The notes: generated by a model not told the origin, from the sequence alone. A DNA stretch of 64,000 nt from Geomonas ferrireducens (GCF_004917065.1 NZ_SSYA01000002.1:285896-349895); one strand, 5' to 3'; counted from the stretch's first letter, positions 36,043 to 44,126 are shown. Numbers and translations: made by a program.

Positions 36043-36969
36043 ATGACGATAACGATCAGGCAGCTTGAGATATTCGAGAAGGTCGCAGCATGCGGCGGGG
36101 TGACCCAGGCTAGTGGCCAATTGCTGTTGACCCAGTCGGCGGTCAGCATGGCGCTTGCTGAGCTGGAACGGCTGGCGGGAGCGCCCCTCTTCGAGCGTTC
36201 CGGCAGGCGGCTGTTTTTGAATGACCGCGGGCGGGAGATGCTTCCTCAAGCGCGGGAGGTGCTTTCGCGCGTACGGATGATCGAGCTTTTCCTGGACGAG
36301 TCCGTTGGAGCGCCTAAAGGGACTCTGGTTATCGGGGCGAGCACGACCATCGGTAATTACCTGTTGCCTGCGATAGTCGGCGAGTTCTCGAGGCGTTATT
36401 ACGACGCCAAAGCCCTGCTGCAGGTCGGCAATGCACTTCAGATAGAGCACGGGGTCGAGTCGGGTGAACTGGACCTTGGGCTCGTCGAAGGTCTGCCGCA
36501 TCTTTCGTCGCTCGCTACCACCCCTTGGAGGCGGGATGAACTCGTGATGGTTGTCGGGCAGCAGCATCCTTGGGCAGCGGCCCGAACGGCCACTCCGGAG
36601 ATGTTGCGGGAAGCCCCATGGATCGTGCGCGAGAAGGGCTCCGGAACAAGGGAGGTCTTCGAAGCGGCAATGGAGAGGGCAGGGGTGACTTACTCCATTG
36701 CCCTCGAACTCGGTCATACCGAGGCGATCAAGAAGGCGGTGGAGGCGGGGTTGGGGGTCGGGTGCGTTTCCAGAATGGCGGTCCAGCGGGAACTGGATCA
36801 CGGCTGGCTTTTAGAAGTTTCCAGCCCGGTGGATCTGCAGCGAACGCTGCTCCTTGTTACCAGAAAAAACGACTACCGCACTGCCTTGATGCGTGCGTTC
36901 CTCACGATGCTTGAAGAGAGCAGGGATGTCGATGAAGTGAGGGGTGAGAAGGCGTCGGAATCAGTTTGA
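36043..36969 (+). CDS. LysR-family regulator (YeiE-like)
   Basis: The 308-residue protein has a LysR helix-turn-helix at residues 4-63 (IRQLEIFEKVAACGGVTQASGQLLLTQSAVSMAL) and a two-lobed effector domain starting at GTLVIGASTTIGNYLLP. The pair YeiE/YeiH is also divergent in enterobacteria, where YeiE controls the adjacent gene and has been linked to sulfite. Position next to cysHDN fits a sulfur signal. The 116-base AT-rich gap to yeiH is the likely operator region. I rate the family as certain and the YeiE assignment as probable. Confidence 0.92.
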   Translation: MTITIRQLEIFEKVAACGGVTQASGQLLLTQSAVSMALAELERLAGAPLFERSGRRLFLNDRGREMLPQAREVLSRVRMIELFLDESVGAPKGTLVIGASTTIGNYLLPAIVGEFSRRYYDAKALLQVGNALQIEHGVESGELDLGLVEGLPHLSSLATTPWRRDELVMVVGQQHPWAAARTATPEMLREAPWIVREKGSGTREVFEAAMERAGVTYSIALELGHTEAIKKAVEAGLGVGCVSRMAVQRELDHGWLLEVSSPVDLQRTLLLVTRKNDYRTALMRAFLTMLEESRDVDEVRGEKASESV

Positions 36970-37000
36970 TGTTAAGAAGACCAAAATGATCTTTTTTATG

Positions 37001-37029
37001 TTGACTTGATGGCGCTGCCAGTGTAGAAA
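37001..37029 (+). promoter_or_regulatory. Promoter of the 20-codon mini-gene
   Basis: TTGACT at 37001-37006 and TAGAAA at 37024-37029 are 17 bases apart. The start site would lie near 37036, giving a transcript of about 155 bases to the terminator at 37191. Confidence 0.6.
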
Positions 37030-37064
37030 TAAATAACCTCAATTATGGGAAAGGAGATCAGGCA

Positions 37065-37127
37065 ATGTGGACCTCTAAGTTTGCTATTCGTCCTGTATCG
37101 CACTGCAAAGAAGGTTGCAGTATTTAG
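37065..37127 (+). CDS. 20-residue peptide gene with its own promoter, ribosome site and terminator
   Basis: An ATG 8 bases after AAAGGAG opens 20 codons ending in TAG. The peptide begins MWTSK and ends HCKEGCSI, with two cysteines spaced CX3C. The last base of the stop codon starts a GCCC...GGGC hairpin with a GGAA loop at 37127-37148, and a strong terminator follows. No plus-strand gene lies downstream, so this is not an ordinary leader for a neighbour. It could be a signalling or metal-binding peptide, a peptide precursor, or a small regulatory RNA that is also translated. I recognise no family. Confidence 0.6.
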   Translation: MWTSKFAIRPVSHCKEGCSI

Positions 37128-37159
37128 CCCGTCTCGGAAGAGATGGGCGGCCCACAACC

Positions 37160-37191
37160 AAAAAGCCCCTGTAGAAATACAGGGGCTTTTT
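37160..37191 (+). terminator. Intrinsic terminator of the mini-gene
   Basis: AGCCCCTGTA pairs with TACAGGGGCT around a GAAA tetraloop, flanked by five A and five T. It can also serve the minus-strand cytochrome ending at 37270. Confidence 0.93.
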
Positions 37192-37269
37192 GCGTTTGTA
37201 CTTTGAGGCGGCGCTCATACCGCTTCTATGACTGCTGGTGATGGAGTGGCTGCCATAAGAGAGCTGCCC

Positions 37270-37689
37270 CTACGGTGCAACCAGCTTCCAGTTTACGCAC
37301 GAAGCAGCGCGGAGATCTTTTTTCTCCTTTATGGAAGGCGTAGCGACTGTCCCGTCATGACAGGACATGCACAACCTCCCCTTGCCAAGTCGTGGATCGA
37401 AATCCTCCGGAACGGTGACATTGGCTGGAATGTTGAGGGCGTATGCTTTGCCGGACTTGGTCTGCTCCGTCGTGCTGTTCCACAACATGCCACCCTCGGT
37501 AGTATCCTGATGCGGTACATGACAAAACTGGCATACCTTACCCGCCCCTGGAACAGCGACGGGCGTGTTAGCCGCATGGTCCGCTCCCTCGGAACTCGCA
37601 CAAGGGGGCGCGCCAGCTTCTGCGATGGCGGCAACACATAACACAGTAACAAAACTAATAACAAATCTGCACATCGAGAGCTTGTTCAT
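37270..37689 (-). CDS. Small diheme c-type cytochrome, possibly truncated
   Basis: The 139-residue protein has a signal peptide and two heme motifs, CQFCHVPH and CMSCHDGT. The GMLWNSTTEQ segment between them is common in Geobacter cytochromes of this type. Related proteins as I recall are longer, with more sequence after CHDGT, whereas this one ends about 30 residues later in a Cys-containing tail. A truncation or frameshift near 37270-37300 is possible; reading the other frames downstream showed no further heme motif. The ribosome site is weak (AGAGAGA). It is probably periplasmic. Confidence 0.82.
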   Translation of the reverse strand: MNKLSMCRFVISFVTVLCVAAIAEAGAPPCASSEGADHAANTPVAVPGAGKVCQFCHVPHQDTTEGGMLWNSTTEQTKSGKAYALNIPANVTVPEDFDPRLGKGRLCMSCHDGTVATPSIKEKKDLRAASCVNWKLVAP

Positions 37690-38057
37690 GGCGATCTCTC
37701 TAGCCGGACCCGCTTTAAAGGGGCGTTCGGCCGATGGATTTTGACGGTCACCTGTAGGTCAGGCTACCCCCCCCCAGAGTTGGCGGCATTCTACACATAC
37801 ATGACTCGATAAGCAAATGAAATATATATGTAGGAATAAATGAATATATCCTTCGGTATAGATTCCTACATTTCAGCTGGACCGACACGAATAGGTGCCT
37901 GGCTGCCTCACTGCGACCGCGGCTTTTGCTGTAGTCGTTGCCAATGAGGAGCGGTTCCTGCCTAATGGCTAATGCTTTCAAGCTTGAAGACTTGGAGGCA
38001 ATACAGTAAGGTGCCCGGCTGCACGCGAAGTTATCTTTTAGGAGGATGAAGGAGTTT
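37690..38057. other. AT-rich spacer with a C9 run; nothing else recognised
   Basis: This 368-base gap separates the divergent diheme cytochrome and the small membrane protein. It has a C9 run at 37767-37775 and AT-rich stretches near 37810-37860 that could be promoters. I checked it for a cyclic-dinucleotide riboswitch, common before Geobacter cytochromes, and did not find the conserved core. Confidence 0.5.
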
Positions 38058-38303
38058 ATGAGAAGCGGTAAGAGGGGCGGTTTTGTGATGATTCTGTTTT
38101 GCCTGCCATTCCTGCTGGAGTGGTGGTTCCTCAGCTCCATGCGTTCCGGTCTGGCCGTCGCGGTTGTCCTTTTGCTACTCGGGCTGCTTTTTCTCTGCTA
38201 CTGTGCCATTGCCATGTTGCTCCCGGAGCCGCCCGCCCCGCAGCGGATAGGGAACTTCTCGTTCTCCTCGCCGGATAGTCTGCAGCGCAAATATCTTTCC
38301 TAG
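38058..38303 (+). CDS. Small two-helix membrane protein
   Basis: The 81-residue protein has a basic N-terminus (RSGKRGG) and two transmembrane helices (FVMILFCLPFLLEWWFL and LAVAVVLLLLGLLFLCYCAIAMLL) joined by a short turn, with a polar C-terminal tail. I start it at 38058, where AAGGAG lies just upstream. ATG 38046 is directly abutted by AGGAGG and is too close for normal initiation, though it would add only four residues. No family is recognised. Confidence 0.65.
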   Translation: MRSGKRGGFVMILFCLPFLLEWWFLSSMRSGLAVAVVLLLLGLLFLCYCAIAMLLPEPPAPQRIGNFSFSSPDSLQRKYLS

Positions 38304-38330
38304 TTTTTCCCACTTGTCCCGGCTCATGCT

Positions 38331-38451
38331 GACAGCCTCCGTCGAAAGGAGCCTGTCGTGAAGGCATGTTAAGCCCGTTAGCTTTCGCTGACCGTTCGCT
38401 GAGACAACCTTCCTCCGTAACAGCCAGTCCCCGTGTATACGCCGGGGGACT
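38331..38451. other. Structured intergenic segment with three hairpins (in a 492-base gap)
   Basis: Three stems occur in a row: GACAG/CTGTC with inner CTCC/GGAG at 38331-38357, GTTAGC/GCTGAC with a TTTC loop at 38377-38392, and AGTCCCC/GGGGACT at 38426-38451. Read on the minus strand, the middle stem closes on a GAAA tetraloop. This suggests a folded RNA, strand undetermined. The remainder of the gap to 38795 is AT-rich with a TATAAA box near 38764, probably the promoter region of the XRE-receiver gene. Confidence 0.45.
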
Positions 38452-38795
38452 ACCCAAATACTTGTCATATTTTTGCCTACACATGAATAAAATTTACTGC
38501 TGTTCGGGATTCCGCAGCGCTTAGTATGCAAGCAGAATACTACAGCGTAAACATCGCCGGGGTACGCTCGCCAGCCTTTTGTGGTAGGTTTTTGCGCGTT
38601 AAATCAGATGCTTAATGAGTATTGTGAGTAAGTGAGGTCCATGCCGATGTCGCCGCGCATTTGATGGTTCGCAAAGGCGCTCGCTGATTGCACAGTGCTG
38701 TCGTAGGAGATATTTTTTTTGTTGTGGGGGTAATTGTCTACAGTAATTTAAGTGAATATTTGCTATAAAAGCTTCCCATGTCTGGAGGAGCATTA

Positions 38796-39491
38796 ATGAC
38801 CATTGAAGAAGCATTCGGCATAGTCGTAAGACGACTGAGAAGGGAACGCAACCTATCTCAGGACAGGCTGTCTATGTTAAGCTGCCTGGACCGCAAATTC
38901 ATATCCAACATCGAAGGCGGTAAACAGCAGCCGAGTCTCTTGTCCATATTTGCCCTTGCCTCCGCCCTCAACGCATCCGCCTCCAGTATCATCTTTGAGA
39001 CAGAATTCATCCTTAAAATTAACACGCCGGAAAGGATGAGGCCCGACGGGAGCAAGATCGACTGGATCAGTAGCATGGAGATCATGATGAGTAAGATTAA
39101 CAACTGCTACCAGGGGACAGAGACCATTCTGATCGTCGACGACGAGAAACAGTTGCGCGAGATGCTCTCTGACTTCCTCGTAAGCTACGGTTACCGGGTG
39201 ATCACTGCTGAAGACGGCCAGGATGCACTGGACAAATACAAACAGAACGGGCCGATACATCTGGTGGTCATGGACGTGGTTATGCCCCGCAAGGACGGCA
39301 TCAGCTGTTTCAGGGAGATCAAAAAGGTGAACCCGGCCGCGAAGGCTGTGTTCATGAGCGGCTACCGCCCGGACCACCTGCAGGCGAAGCCCGATTTCCA
39401 ACTCATCCAGAAGCCATTTTCGCCGGTCGAGATGATCAAGGCAATAAGGAGCGCGCTGGAGAGTGAACAGGACACGGCCTGCGACTGCTGA
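38796..39491 (+). CDS. XRE helix-turn-helix and receiver-domain fusion regulator
   Basis: The 231-residue protein joins an N-terminal XRE DNA-binding domain (residues 5-60; LRRERNLSQDRLSMLS and KFISNIEGGKQQPSL) to a C-terminal receiver domain from about residue 110. The receiver has the acidic pair in ILIVDDEKQ, phospho-acceptor Asp in LVVMDVVMPRKDG and the Lys in QKPFSP. Most response regulators have the reverse order, receiver first. No histidine kinase is adjacent, so it is an orphan. It may repress or activate genes upon phosphorylation. I use ATG 38796, 6 bases after GGAGGAG. It ends at a strong terminator. Confidence 0.92.
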   Translation: MTIEEAFGIVVRRLRRERNLSQDRLSMLSCLDRKFISNIEGGKQQPSLLSIFALASALNASASSIIFETEFILKINTPERMRPDGSKIDWISSMEIMMSKINNCYQGTETILIVDDEKQLREMLSDFLVSYGYRVITAEDGQDALDKYKQNGPIHLVVMDVVMPRKDGISCFREIKKVNPAAKAVFMSGYRPDHLQAKPDFQLIQKPFSPVEMIKAIRSALESEQDTACDC

Positions 39492-39517
39492 CCAGCTCAC
39501 AAAATGATGGATCCATG

Positions 39518-39548
39518 AAGGGACGTTCCGACGAACGTCCCTTTTTTT
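39518..39548 (+). terminator. Terminator after the XRE-receiver gene
   Basis: AAGGGACGTTC pairs with GAACGTCCCTT around CGAC, followed by seven T. It overlaps the stop of the convergent minus-strand gene at 39547. Confidence 0.92.
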
Positions 39549-39858
39549 ATCCCAGCTGATACCAAAGGCTGAGCATCCAGGCGGTAGCGAGGGTCGAGGA
39601 GAACCAGATGATCGCCCGCGGCGTGATGTCCTTGGGAATGTCCAGGTACGGCCGCTCGCCACGCAGCGATTGAATCCTGTACTCGATGGTTTGCTTGCCG
39701 TGGACGAACACCGCGATGGAGACGGGGAACCACAGGGCCCCCGATAGGGTGAGAAGGGCGCTCAGCGGGCCTTTGAGGTGCTCTCCCATGGAGAGCAGAA
39801 GCGCCAGCGTGATCCCTGAAACGAGCGCTGTCGTCTTGGTGGCATAGGGTATTTTCAT
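39547..39858 (-). CDS. Small membrane protein of unknown function
   Basis: The 103-residue protein has three hydrophobic segments (TALVSGITLALLLSM, LSALLTLSGALWFPVSIAVFV, AIIWFSSTLATAWMLSLWY) and a charged loop HGKQTIEYRIQSLRGERP between the last two. I start it at ATG 39858; the open frame extends to 40011 but the added part is Pro/Ser-rich repeat DNA. The ribosome site is weak (CGGGGT). Stop and plus-strand terminator overlap, so the genes are tightly convergent. Confidence 0.6.
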   Translation of the reverse strand: MKIPYATKTTALVSGITLALLLSMGEHLKGPLSALLTLSGALWFPVSIAVFVHGKQTIEYRIQSLRGERPYLDIPKDITPRAIIWFSSTLATAWMLSLWYQLG

Positions 39859-39942
39859 GGCAGACCCCGTGCTGTCCGGAGGTGGGTGCCGACCCACACA
39901 GCAAAGCATACAAAGCCACATTAGCAAGTTAAAGACAGCGGA

Positions 39943-39978
39943 AGATGAGGGGGAAGGTGAGGGGAAAGGTGAGGGGAA
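39943..39978 (+). repeat. Three tandem 12-bp repeats
   Basis: Copies read GATGAGGGGGAA, GGTGAGGGGAAA and GGTGAGGGGAAA, followed by GGTTGACA. They lie in the divergent gap between the small membrane gene and the Tat-exported peptidase, about 80 bases before the latter. Confidence 0.75.
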
Positions 39979-40056
39979 AGGTTGACAGCTTGTGAGACTT
40001 TGTGGTAGCAAGGGGGTGGCGATAACTCGCTAATTACCTGATTTATAGAGGTTTAT

Positions 40057-40629
40057 GTGAAAGATGCAATGTTGTGCCGCAGGATGTTTCTCAAGTCCTC
40101 CGCGTTTTTTGCTGCGACCCTTCTCGGTGCCAAATCCGCCATGGCGAGGCTCGTCGATGGTGCCGGTACCGGCGGCCTTACCGAGGGCAAACTCTCTCTA
40201 TACAACGTTAACTGCAATGAACGGTTGACCGTAACCTACCGCAACAGCCTCGGCGAATACTGCGATGAAGCACTGCATGCCCTGAACTGGATCTTTCGCT
40301 GCCACCACACCAACCAGACCACGGAAATGGACCTGCGCGTCGTCGAATACCTGAACCGGCTGGACAACACCTTGGGGGGCGACAACGAGATTCACATCAT
40401 CTCCGGTTACCGCTCTCCGGAATACAACGCCGACCTGCGCCGCCGCTCAAAGGGTGTTGCGAAGGACAGCTTCCACATGAAGGGGATGGCTATCGACCTC
40501 GCAATACCGAAGTTCGGGCTCGACCGGATAAGGAAAAGCGCCCTGACTCTTGCCGCGGGGGGCGTCGGTTACTACCCTCAGTCCGGTTTCGTTCACATCG
40601 ACTCCGGGCACTTCAGAACCTGGGGTTAG
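40057..40629 (+). CDS. Tat-exported DUF882/M15-like murein peptidase
   Basis: The 190-residue protein begins with a twin-arginine signal (CRRMFLKSSAFFAATLLG). The YcbK/DUF882 domain follows, with the zinc-site pattern: ISGYRSPEYN, SFHMKGMAIDLAIP (His and Asp) and GFVHIDSGHFRTW (second His pair). Members such as E. coli MepK cut peptide cross-links in peptidoglycan, so a periplasmic cell-wall hydrolase is likely. The GTG at 40057 follows TAGAGG at normal spacing. An ATG at 40069 is an alternative that also keeps the Tat motif. It is convergent with nhaD. Confidence 0.92.
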   Translation: MKDAMLCRRMFLKSSAFFAATLLGAKSAMARLVDGAGTGGLTEGKLSLYNVNCNERLTVTYRNSLGEYCDEALHALNWIFRCHHTNQTTEMDLRVVEYLNRLDNTLGGDNEIHIISGYRSPEYNADLRRRSKGVAKDSFHMKGMAIDLAIPKFGLDRIRKSALTLAAGGVGYYPQSGFVHIDSGHFRTWG

Positions 40630-40664
40630 CCGGGAATACCACAGGGCAGCGGCATCACCAGCCG

Positions 40665-41948
40665 TCACCCAAAAAACCTCGCCTGCAGCAAGTAAACTCC
40701 GATACCTCCGAAATAGCCCAAAAGGGCAAGCCCGCTGATCTTCCTCACATACCAGAAGAAGTGCACCTTTTCGAGTCCCATGGCGGCCACCCCGGCGGCC
40801 GAGCCGATGACGAGAATGGAACCGCCGGTACCGGCGCAGTACGCCATGAATTCCCAGAGGAAGCTGTCGGCCGGATGCGCTGCCAAGTCGTACATCCCCA
40901 TGGAGGCGGCAACGAGCGGCACGTTGTCGACGATGGCGCTCACAAGCCCGATCAGGGTGACGATCAGGTCGAGGCGTCCCACGGTACGGTCGAGCCAGCC
41001 GGCGATTGCTGACAGGATGTGCGTGTGTTCCAGCGTCGCCACCGCGAGCAGGATACCGATGAAGAAGACGATGGAGCTCATGTCGATCTTCTCCAGGGCG
41101 TGGGCCAGGGTGAAGTGCCGCTTGTCCATCTCCTCCTTGTTCCGGTGCACGAGGTCACCGGCGAGCCAAAGGATGCCGAGCCCGAGCAGTATCCCCATGA
41201 AGGGGGGGAGGTGGGTCACCGTCTTGAACACCGGGACGCTCACCAGGATGCCGATGCCGAGGAGGAACATGAGGTTGCGCTCGAAGAGGGTGCTCTGCGG
41301 GATGTCGCCGTTTTCCTCGCGGACCGGAGCCACCACCTCGCGGCCTCTCAACTGGAACGCAACTACGGCAAGCGGCAGCAAAAGGTTCACCAGTGCAGGG
41401 GCGAGCACCCCCTTCATGATCGCCAGGGTGGTGATCTGCCCCCCGATCCAGAGCATGGTAGTGGTGACATCACCAATGGGGGTCCAGGCCCCGCCTGCGT
41501 TGGCGGCGATGACGATTAGACCGGCGAAGAAGAGGCGGTCCTCTTGGTTGTCGAGGAGCTTCTTCATCAGCGAGATCATGACGATGGTGGTGGTCAGGTT
41601 GTCGAGCACCGCGCTCAGAAAGAAGGTGACGATACCCACGAGCCACATGAGAGAAGAGAGCTTCCTGGTACTTATGTGGGAGGTGATCACCTCTAAGCCG
41701 TTGTGGGCGTCGATCACCTCCACGATGGTCATCGCACCGATCAGGAAAAAAACGATCTGCGCCGTGGACGCCAGCGACTCGTTCAACTGGTGTACTACCA
41801 GGTGGGAGTCAGGGCTGGCGAGCGCGTACACGGACCAGAGCAGGCCCGCGCCGAGAAGTGCGGAGGATGACTTGTTGATCCCGATGGGGTGTTCAAGGGC
41901 GATGGCCGCATAGGCGATGACGAAGATGGCGACGAGCAAGGTTACCAT
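40665..41948 (-). CDS. nhaD: Na+/H+ antiporter, NhaD type
   Basis: The 427-residue protein has about 12 helices of the ion-transporter superfamily. NhaD hallmarks are FFLSAVLDNLTTTIVMISLM and IVIAANAGGAWTPIGDVTTTMLW in the first half and LVSAIVDNVPLVAASMGM in the second; the LDN and VDN aspartates probably bind cation. It would expel Na+ or Li+ for protons at alkaline pH. I start at ATG 41948, where a membrane helix begins; the longer frame adds an unlikely 38-residue tail. It is separated from the TRAP operon by a terminator. Confidence 0.93.
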   Translation of the reverse strand: MVTLLVAIFVIAYAAIALEHPIGINKSSSALLGAGLLWSVYALASPDSHLVVHQLNESLASTAQIVFFLIGAMTIVEVIDAHNGLEVITSHISTRKLSSLMWLVGIVTFFLSAVLDNLTTTIVMISLMKKLLDNQEDRLFFAGLIVIAANAGGAWTPIGDVTTTMLWIGGQITTLAIMKGVLAPALVNLLLPLAVVAFQLRGREVVAPVREENGDIPQSTLFERNLMFLLGIGILVSVPVFKTVTHLPPFMGILLGLGILWLAGDLVHRNKEEMDKRHFTLAHALEKIDMSSIVFFIGILLAVATLEHTHILSAIAGWLDRTVGRLDLIVTLIGLVSAIVDNVPLVAASMGMYDLAAHPADSFLWEFMAYCAGTGGSILVIGSAAGVAAMGLEKVHFFWYVRKISGLALLGYFGGIGVYLLQARFFG

Positions 41949-42022
41949 GGGGGTGAGGTTCCTTAGGAGTGGCGCTTGGGGACTCGGGCATTGATAGCGC
42001 AACTTGGTCAGCTGGTAAAGGT

Positions 42023-42054
42023 AAAAAGGGCCTGTCGTGTGGACAGGCCCTTTT
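42023..42054 (-). terminator. Terminator of the dctPQM operon
   Basis: AAAAGGGCCTGTC pairs with GACAGGCCCTTTT around a short loop, 25 bases beyond the dctM stop. Being symmetrical, it also insulates nhaD downstream. Confidence 0.92.
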
Positions 42055-42078
42055 CCGTTCAACGGTTAGGCGGTGCCG

Positions 42079-43458
42079 CTAGTAACCGAGTGCGCGCGGC
42101 AGCCACAGCGAAATGATCGGCACGTAGGTGATGAGGATCATGAAGCAGAGCATGGCGAGCAACCATGGCCAGACCGCCACGGTCAGCTCCGATATCCCCA
42201 TTTTCGTGATGCCGCTGGCAACATAGAGGTTGAGGCCGACCGGCGGGTGGCACATGCCGACCTCCATGTTCACCGTGATGAGCACGCCGAAGTGGACCGG
42301 GTCTATGCCGAGCTGCATGGCGACCGGGAACAGGATCGGGGCGAGGATCAGGATGATCGAGGAGGGCTCCATGACGTTTCCGGCCAGAAGCAGCAGAACG
42401 TTGGTCACCAGCAGGAAGGAGACCACGCCCAGGTTGTGGCCGAGGATCCAGTCCGCCATGAGCTGCGGGATGTTCTCGTGCGTCATCAGGAAGCTGAAGA
42501 GCACCGCGTTGGTGATGATGTACAAAAGCATCGCCGACATGCTCGCCGAGTCCAGGAGCACCTTCGGGACCTTCTTGAAGGGGACGTCGCGGTAGACGAA
42601 GACGGCGATGATGAAGGCATACACCGCGCTCATGGCGGCGGCCTCGGTCGGGGTGAACATGCCTGAGTAGATGCCTCCGAGGACGATGACGATCAGGAAC
42701 AGGCCCCAGACGCTGTCGCGGAACGCCTTGGCGCGCTCGCCCCAGGTCGCCTTCTTCATGCGAGGAAGGTTGCCGTTTTTCGCTCGCCACCAAGCAACCA
42801 AACCGAGCAGCGTCGCGAGCATGAGGCCAGGGATGACGCCCCCCATGAAGAGGGCGCCCACCGAGGAGTTGGTGGCTACGCAGTAGACCACCATCGGGAT
42901 GGACGGCGGGATCAGGATGCCCAGCGAACCCGAGGTGGTGATGACGCCGGCGCCGAAGCGCTTCGGGTATCCGGCGCGCACCATGGCAGGCATCATGATG
43001 GAGCCGATCGCGACGACGGTCGCGGGACTCGAACCGGAGACGGCGGCGAAGAGGGCGCAGGCCATGACGCCGGCGAGCGCCAGGCCGCCGTGCCAGTGCC
43101 CTACCATGGAGGTGGCGAAGTTGATCATCCTCTTGGCGACGCCGCCGTGGGTCAGGAAGTTACCGGCGAGGATGAAAAACGGGATCGCCATAATCTCGAA
43201 CTTCTCGATGCCGGTGAAGAGCTTCATGGCGACCGCCTCGGTCGGCACCTCCGAGAAGAAGAAGAGGAAGGTGAGAACGGTGAGGCCGAGTGCGATGGAG
43301 ATGGGCATGCCCGTCAGCATCAGGGCCAAGAGAAGCGCGAAGACGATGCCGGTGCTGCCGAGGGTGGCTATCGCTCCAAGTATCACGGCGATGGCGAGAA
43401 GCCAGGTCGCCGCCTTTTTCTTGGAAAACTGTTCCCAGCCGGCTACTGCAGTACTCAT
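42079..43458 (-). CDS. dctM: TRAP transporter large permease
   Basis: The 459-residue protein has about 12 to 13 helices and DctM motifs: GIEKFEIMAIPFFILAGNFL, VSGSSPATVVAIGSIMMPAM, GSLGILIPPSIPMVVYCVATN, GMFTPTEAAAMSAVYAF and VNMEVGMCHPPVGLNLYVASG. It forms the Na+-driven transport path, taking substrate from DctP. The first 35 residues contain an extra helix before the usual start. It overlaps dctQ by 4 bases. The substrate is probably a C4-dicarboxylate such as succinate, fumarate or malate, inferred from family and regulators. Confidence 0.96.
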   Translation of the reverse strand: MSTAVAGWEQFSKKKAATWLLAIAVILGAIATLGSTGIVFALLLALMLTGMPISIALGLTVLTFLFFFSEVPTEAVAMKLFTGIEKFEIMAIPFFILAGNFLTHGGVAKRMINFATSMVGHWHGGLALAGVMACALFAAVSGSSPATVVAIGSIMMPAMVRAGYPKRFGAGVITTSGSLGILIPPSIPMVVYCVATNSSVGALFMGGVIPGLMLATLLGLVAWWRAKNGNLPRMKKATWGERAKAFRDSVWGLFLIVIVLGGIYSGMFTPTEAAAMSAVYAFIIAVFVYRDVPFKKVPKVLLDSASMSAMLLYIITNAVLFSFLMTHENIPQLMADWILGHNLGVVSFLLVTNVLLLLAGNVMEPSSIILILAPILFPVAMQLGIDPVHFGVLITVNMEVGMCHPPVGLNLYVASGITKMGISELTVAVWPWLLAMLCFMILITYVPIISLWLPRALGY

Positions 43459-44126
43459 TTCACACCCCCAGCTTCCTTATGATTGAACTTGTGCTGCTCG
43501 TATTCCTCCAGCGCATCGGTGGAGTCGAGCGTGCCGATCTCGTCGATGCCGTCGACATGGGCGTGGTCATGGTGCGGCAGCTCCCCGGTGCGCAGGAAGG
43601 CGTATCCAACCTGCAGGAAGCGGAAGCACATGAGGTACGAGCCCAGCGGCACGGCGCAATAGACGATCCAGGTCGGCCACTCGAGGTCTGGGGTGGTGGG
43701 GCCTTCGATCAGGTCGGCGACGTTCATGCCGAGCTTGTTGAAGACGGCGTAGTGCATGCCGTTTTCCCATACGAACTTGGCCCCCAGCGAGCCGATCAGG
43801 CCGGTGAAGACGACACCGCCCAGGATGGCGATGATCACGGTGGTCTTGCGCCAGGAATCGGGGAGGCGGGTGACCAGAACGTCCACCCCCACGTGGATGC
43901 CGCTTCTGACGCCGTAAGCAGCGCCGAATTTGGCCATCCAGACGAACATGTAGATGCAGAGCTCCTGCGCCCAGCTCATGTTAATGGTCAGCAGCCAGTC
44001 CTGCAGCCCCGGGATCGGGAGGCCGGACAGGTAGCGATGGGCGACGGCGACGGCGATGATTACCGTGGCGGCGCCGATGAGGAAGGTGATGATGATTTCC
44101 TCAAGATGGTCAAGATACTTCATCAT
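43455..44126 (-). CDS. dctQ: TRAP transporter small permease
   Basis: The 223-residue protein has four helices in the DctQ arrangement, with NMSWAQELCIYMFVWMAKFGAAYGVRSGIHVGVDVL typical of the second and third. It scaffolds the large subunit. The C-terminal tail is longer than usual, acidic and His-rich (ELPHHDHAHVDGIDE), and lies in the cytoplasm or periplasm depending on topology. It is the middle gene of dctPQM and overlaps dctM. Confidence 0.94.
   Translation of the reverse strand: MMKYLDHLEEIIITFLIGAATVIIAVAVAHRYLSGLPIPGLQDWLLTINMSWAQELCIYMFVWMAKFGAAYGVRSGIHVGVDVLVTRLPDSWRKTTVIIAILGGVVFTGLIGSLGAKFVWENGMHYAVFNKLGMNVADLIEGPTTPDLEWPTWIVYCAVPLGSYLMCFRFLQVGYAFLRTGELPHHDHAHVDGIDEIGTLDSTDALEEYEQHKFNHKEAGGVK

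Noticed and set aside
37690..37860. Possible cyclic-dinucleotide (GEMM) riboswitch upstream of the diheme cytochrome
   Set aside because: The GCAAACC and GGGACGCAAAGCC-type core is absent; only a TACAGG and G-run resemblance was found.
38360..38450. GEMM-like GAAA-loop stem on the minus strand
   Set aside because: The tetraloop stem is there but the ligand-binding core bases are not, and no cytochrome gene follows in that direction.
38175..38531. Minus-strand ORF of 118 codons across the structured region and the small membrane gene
   Set aside because: No ribosome site and no recognisable features; the plus-strand ORF has AGGAGG and two clean membrane helices. I keep slight doubt because codon bias is similar on both.
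40780..41913. 377-codon plus-strand frame opposite nhaD
   Set aside because: The product is Ser/Met/Arg-rich and lacks any motif, while the minus strand gives a complete antiporter.
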